Source: Streptomyces genisteinicus (lineage in GTDB: Bacteria > Actinomycetota > Actinomycetes > Streptomycetales > Streptomycetaceae). From it: DNA of 64,000 nt. Both the position numbers and the translations under genes were made by a program. Below the pieces are notes generated by a model that ran no database searches, had not been told where the DNA came from, and saw nothing but the letters and a program-made list of their open reading frames with translations. The DNA lies in the NCBI RefSeq assembly GCF_014489615.1, contig NZ_CP060825.1, forward strand, positions 2,087,501-2,151,500. The letters are read 5' to 3'. This document shows, one piece after another, positions 60,456-64,000 of this stretch. Each line of letters begins with the position of its first letter. The first letter of the stretch is position 1.

Positions 60456-61747
60456 GGGGCGCGACCGGGACGAGGCGGTTCGCGCACCCGGCGGACGGGA
60501 GCGCCGAGTCGGGGCGGGGCGGTGGCGCGGTGGTGCGGGTGCGGGAGCGGGCCCGGAGGGTCGCGGGGCGGATCGAGGCGCGGACGCCGGCCGACCGGGA
60601 CCGGGCCGTCGACGGCCTGCGGGCACTGGCCCTGCTCGCGGTCCCGGCCGGGCACTGGCTGCTCGGCGGATTCACCGTCGGCGACGGCGGCGCGCTCCAC
60701 AACGCCAGTCCGCTGTCGGCGTTCGGTTTCTTCGCACCCGTGAGCTGGGTGCTCCAGATGCTGGGGATCTTCTTCCTCGTCGGCGGCTACGCCTCCGTGC
60801 GCTCCTACGAGCGCCGCGCCGGCGGTACCGGCGCGTGGCTGCGGCAGCGGCTGGCCCGGCTGGGGCGTCCGGTGCTCGGGGTCACGGCGGTGTGGGCGGT
60901 GCTCGCCCCGGTCCTCCACACGCTGGGGGTGCCCTCGACCACGCTGCGGACGGGCGCGACGCTGGTGATCCAGCCGCTCTGGTTCGTCGGGGTGTACACC
61001 GCGATCACCGCGTTGACCCCGCTCTGCGTCCGTGCCGCCCGGCGCGCGGGCGTCTGGGCGGCGGCACCGCTGCTCGGGGCGGTCGCGGCCGTGGACCTGC
61101 TGCGGTACGGGCCGTGGGCGGACGCCGTACCGGGCTGGCTCGGCGCCCTGAACATCCTCCCGGGCTGGCTCTTCGCCTACCAGCTCGGTGCGGCCTGGGG
61201 CCTCGGCCGCGCCGGACGGCGCCATGCCTGGGGCCTGGCGGTGGGCGGGGCGGTGCTCTTCGCGGTGCTGCTGCTCGTCTTCGGCTATCCGGCGTCGATG
61301 GTGGGCGTCCCGGGCGAGGCCCGCACCAACTCCCATCCCCCGTCGCTGCTGGTGCTCGCCCTGGCGGCGGCGCAGAGCGGCGCGGCGATGCTGCTGCGGG
61401 ACCGGCTGGGGCGGGCGCTGCGGCGTCCGGCGCTGTGGGCGCCGGTCGTGGTGATCAACCTGTGCGCCATGACGATCCTGTGCTGGCACCAGACGGCGAT
61501 GCTGGCCGCCGCCGTCCCGGCTTCGTTCGCCGGGGCGGTCCCGGGGCTGACCACCGCTCCGGACACCCTCGGGTGGGTGGCGGCCCGGCTGGCGTGGCTG
61601 CCGGTGCTCGCCTGCCTGCTGGCTCTGATCGCCCGCTGGGCCCGTGTCTTCGAGACCCCGTGGACCTCCCGTGTGCGGGTGCCCGTGCGGGCGGCGGCCG
61701 GTGTGGCGGGCGTGGGGTTCGCCGTGTGGGCGCTGGGGTGGGCGTGA
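60452..61747 (+). CDS. Membrane acyltransferase (acyltransferase-3/OafA type)
   Basis: A 431-residue integral membrane acyltransferase with about ten transmembrane helices. The N-terminal DRDRAVDGLRALALLAVPAGHWLL holds the family's Arg and catalytic-type His; FFLVGGYASVRSYERR, LRQRLARLGRPVLG and CWHQTAML follow. Such enzymes acylate sugars, lipids or antibiotics using acyl-CoA. It is translationally coupled to the upstream hydrolase; an acylation/deacylation pair is an attractive inference. A bidirectional hairpin follows. Confidence 0.9.
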   Translation: MRGATGTRRFAHPADGSAESGRGGGAVVRVRERARRVAGRIEARTPADRDRAVDGLRALALLAVPAGHWLLGGFTVGDGGALHNASPLSAFGFFAPVSWVLQMLGIFFLVGGYASVRSYERRAGGTGAWLRQRLARLGRPVLGVTAVWAVLAPVLHTLGVPSTTLRTGATLVIQPLWFVGVYTAITALTPLCVRAARRAGVWAAAPLLGAVAAVDLLRYGPWADAVPGWLGALNILPGWLFAYQLGAAWGLGRAGRRHAWGLAVGGAVLFAVLLLVFGYPASMVGVPGEARTNSHPPSLLVLALAAAQSGAAMLLRDRLGRALRRPALWAPVVVINLCAMTILCWHQTAMLAAAVPASFAGAVPGLTTAPDTLGWVAARLAWLPVLACLLALIARWARVFETPWTSRVRVPVRAAAGVAGVGFAVWALGWA

Positions 61748-61940
61748 GGGGCCCAGGCTCCGCCTCCGGGGCTCCCGCGGCCCGGTCGCCGGCGGGGCCG
61801 ACCGGCCCGGCCCCGCCGCCGGTGGTCCGGCGGCCACCGCGGCGCCCCCTGCGAACCGGGCCCCGCCCGGTCCCGTACCGCGTCCCGCGGCCCCGGTCCC
61901 CCGCGGTCCTGGTCCCTGGCTGTCCGGCGGCCGCGGACCC

Positions 61941-61972
61941 GGGAGGCCGCCCCCGTGTGGAGGCGGCCTCCC
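61941..61972. terminator. Bidirectional hairpin, acyltransferase / aldo-keto reductase
   Basis: GGGAGGCCGCC and its complement form an 11-bp stem with a 10-base loop in the 255-bp spacer between the convergent genes. Nothing else is seen in that spacer. Confidence 0.75.
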
Positions 61973-62002
61973 GCACCGCGCCGCCGAGCCCGGCGGGGCC
62001 CG

Positions 62003-63016
<1,014 letters not shown>

Positions 63017-63020
63017 GATG

Positions 63021-63512
63021 TCAGCCCTTCTGGGACACCCGGCGGGCGTCCCCGTAGAACTCGATCTTGTGGTCAAGCACCGCGAGGGTGTCCTGGAGTT
63101 CGGCGATGCGCTGGACGACGTCGTGCCGGGTGCGGTGGAGCAGTTCCCGGCGGGCTTCGAAGGTGTGGTCGCCCGCTCTGATCATCTCGGCGTAGGCGAC
63201 CATGTCGGCGACCGGCATACCGGTGAGGCGGAGCTTGGCCACGAAGGCGAGCCAGTCGAGGTCGCGGTTGGTGAAGCGCCGCTGCCCCGTGTGGGAGCGG
63301 TCGATGTGCTGCATCAGTCCGATCCGCTCGTACCAGCGCAGGGTGTGGGCGGTGAGCCCGGTGAGGGCGGCGACCTCGCTGATGGTGTAGCGGTCGCGGC
63401 CCTCCGGCCGGGGGTGCGCGGCGGGTGCGGACTGGCAGAGGTCCTTGGGAGCACCGGCGCGGGCACCGGGCCGTCGGGCGGTTCGTGCCGGAGTGGTCTC
63501 GATCACCGTCAT
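63021..63512 (-). CDS. MerR-family regulator
   Basis: A 163-residue MerR protein. After a basic 30-residue tail the winged-HTH reads YTISEVAALTGLTAHTLRWYERIGLM, with HTGQRRFTNRDLDWLAFVAKL, and a coiled-coil dimer helix follows (RRELLHRTRHDVVQRIAELQ). No metal-binding cysteine pattern is seen, so the effector is probably an organic electrophile or redox signal. ATG is seven bases after TAGCGT. The operator at 63529 suggests autoregulation. It is cotranscribed with the aldo/keto reductase. Confidence 0.93.
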   Translation of the reverse strand: MTVIETTPARTARRPGARAGAPKDLCQSAPAAHPRPEGRDRYTISEVAALTGLTAHTLRWYERIGLMQHIDRSHTGQRRFTNRDLDWLAFVAKLRLTGMPVADMVAYAEMIRAGDHTFEARRELLHRTRHDVVQRIAELQDTLAVLDHKIEFYGDARRVSQKG

Positions 63513-63518
63513 CCCTCC

Positions 63519-63549
63519 ACGCTAGAACCTTCGAGTGCACTCGAAGCAA
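63519..63549 (-). promoter_or_regulatory. MerR promoter, 19-bp spacer around a palindrome
   Basis: On the minus strand, -35 TTGCTT (63549-63544) and -10 TAGCGT (63524-63519) are 19 bp apart. The perfect 18-bp palindrome CTTCGAGTGCACTCGAAG (63529-63546) lies in the spacer and overlaps the -35. This is the classic MerR-activated geometry. Confidence 0.85.
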
Positions 63550-63596
63550 GAACAATCCGATGGCGTCCGGAATACGGCGGGTCTAGCGTGCGGCGC

Positions 63597-64000
63597 ATGA
63601 GCATCGCACGCCGCGCCGTACCGGGCGACGCCGGGGAACTGATCCGTCTGCGCACCGTGATGCTGGACTCGCTGCGGGGCGCACCGCACCCCGACACCGG
63701 GTGGCAGCCCGCCGCCGCGGCCTCGCTGCGCGACCGGCTCGCGGACCCGTCCGGCGGCCTCGCCGCGTTCGTCGTCGAACGGCCCGGTGGCGGGCTCGCC
63801 GCCTGCGCCGTCGGGACGATCGAGCGCCGGCTCGGCGGCCCGGACGACCCCGAGGGCTCCGTCGGCTACGTGTTCAGCGTCGCCACGGACGAGGCCATGC
63901 GGCGCCGCGGGTACTCGCGGGCGTGCATGGAGGGACTGCTGGGCTGGTTCCGCGAGCACGGCGTCCGCCGGGTCGACCTGCGGGCCTCGGAGCACGGTGA
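63597..64000 (+). CDS. GNAT N-acetyltransferase (truncated by window end)
   Basis: The first 134 codons of a GNAT acetyltransferase. MSIARRAVPGDAGELIRLR is the usual N-terminal strand, and YVFSVATDEAMRRRGYSRACM is motif A, the acetyl-CoA-binding loop (V..V..... RRRGYSR). The gene runs off the window, so substrate and C-terminus are unknown. ATG 63597 follows TAGCGT (63584-63589) by 8 bases with no ribosome-binding site, suggesting a leaderless mRNA. It is divergent from merR, 84 bp apart, and could share its operator. Confidence 0.85.
   Translation, partial: MSIARRAVPGDAGELIRLRTVMLDSLRGAPHPDTGWQPAAAASLRDRLADPSGGLAAFVVERPGGGLAACAVGTIERRLGGPDDPEGSVGYVFSVATDEAMRRRGYSRACMEGLLGWFREHGVRRVDLRASEHG

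Overview
The window is a 64 kb piece of an actinobacterial chromosome, almost certainly Streptomyces. The base composition is very high in G+C, many starts are GTG or TTG, and the gene families are typical of the genus: XRE regulators with a DUF5753-type tail, DUF6879, Methyltransf_19/DUF574, DUF4383, DUF3052, DUF2277, I36 inhibitors and several TerD paralogues. There is no rRNA, CRISPR array, insertion sequence or phage module. About 55 protein genes, one tRNA, one cobalamin riboswitch and a dozen hairpin terminators can be supported.

Layout. (1) 1-6285: metabolic and membrane genes (HAD phosphatase, FetB-like permease, secreted HNH nuclease, PhoD-type phosphatase, DoxX protein behind an iron box, DedA protein, DUF2277). 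(2) 6523-18557: corrin-ring genes cobL, cobM, cbiD, cobK, cobIJ, cobH, cobG and cobN. A cobalamin riboswitch sits in the cobN leader, divergent from the translationally overlapping cobG-cobH-cobIJ operon. (3) 18729-30945: accessory and housekeeping mix, with an ScoMcrA-like HNH endonuclease lacking an SRA domain, a TauE permease, a methyltransferase, lipoproteins, a large secreted FG-GAP protein, a probable SoxR-type target, and a DUF6879/XRE operon bracketed by matching palindromes. A 580 bp nearly gene-free stretch then leads to tRNA-Val(UAC). (4) 31783-38000: DUF4097 lipoprotein, coiled-coil protein, DUF4383 protein, FmdB zinc ribbon, a NarL-type two-component pair and a second DedA protein.

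(5) 38126-47138 is the most striking region, a complete-looking Ter stress locus. A three-gene operon (HpcH/CitE-like lyase, a giant PRTase-TRSP-StiP fusion, a HAD phosphatase), whose enzymes are predicted to make a nucleoside-like metabolite, is divergent from a TerD with a YGYP-rich tail. It is followed by a TerD-like protein, a TerC/DUF475 membrane protein and two near-identical TerD genes. (6) 47332-64000: peroxiredoxin, DUF3052, aceE, an I36 inhibitor, a DHA2 drug exporter with a divergent TetR regulator, and two paralogous secreted alpha/beta hydrolases. The second hydrolase is translationally coupled to a membrane acyltransferase. Between the two hydrolases lie a DUF4429 protein and a second NarL-type two-component pair. 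The window ends with an aldo/keto reductase/MerR operon and a truncated GNAT gene.

The genes work in blocks: corrin synthesis under B12 feedback, Ter metabolite synthesis plus TerD/TerC effectors, and small regulator-target pairs whose operators are visible (MerR, TetR, XRE, iron box). Many starts lie 7-9 bases after a TANNNT -10 element with no ribosome-binding site, so leaderless mRNAs appear common. No single system can be called undescribed from sequence alone. The SRA-less ScoMcrA-like nuclease, the Ter/PRTase locus, the XRE-bracketed operon and the hydrolase-acyltransferase block are the best candidates for a closer look.
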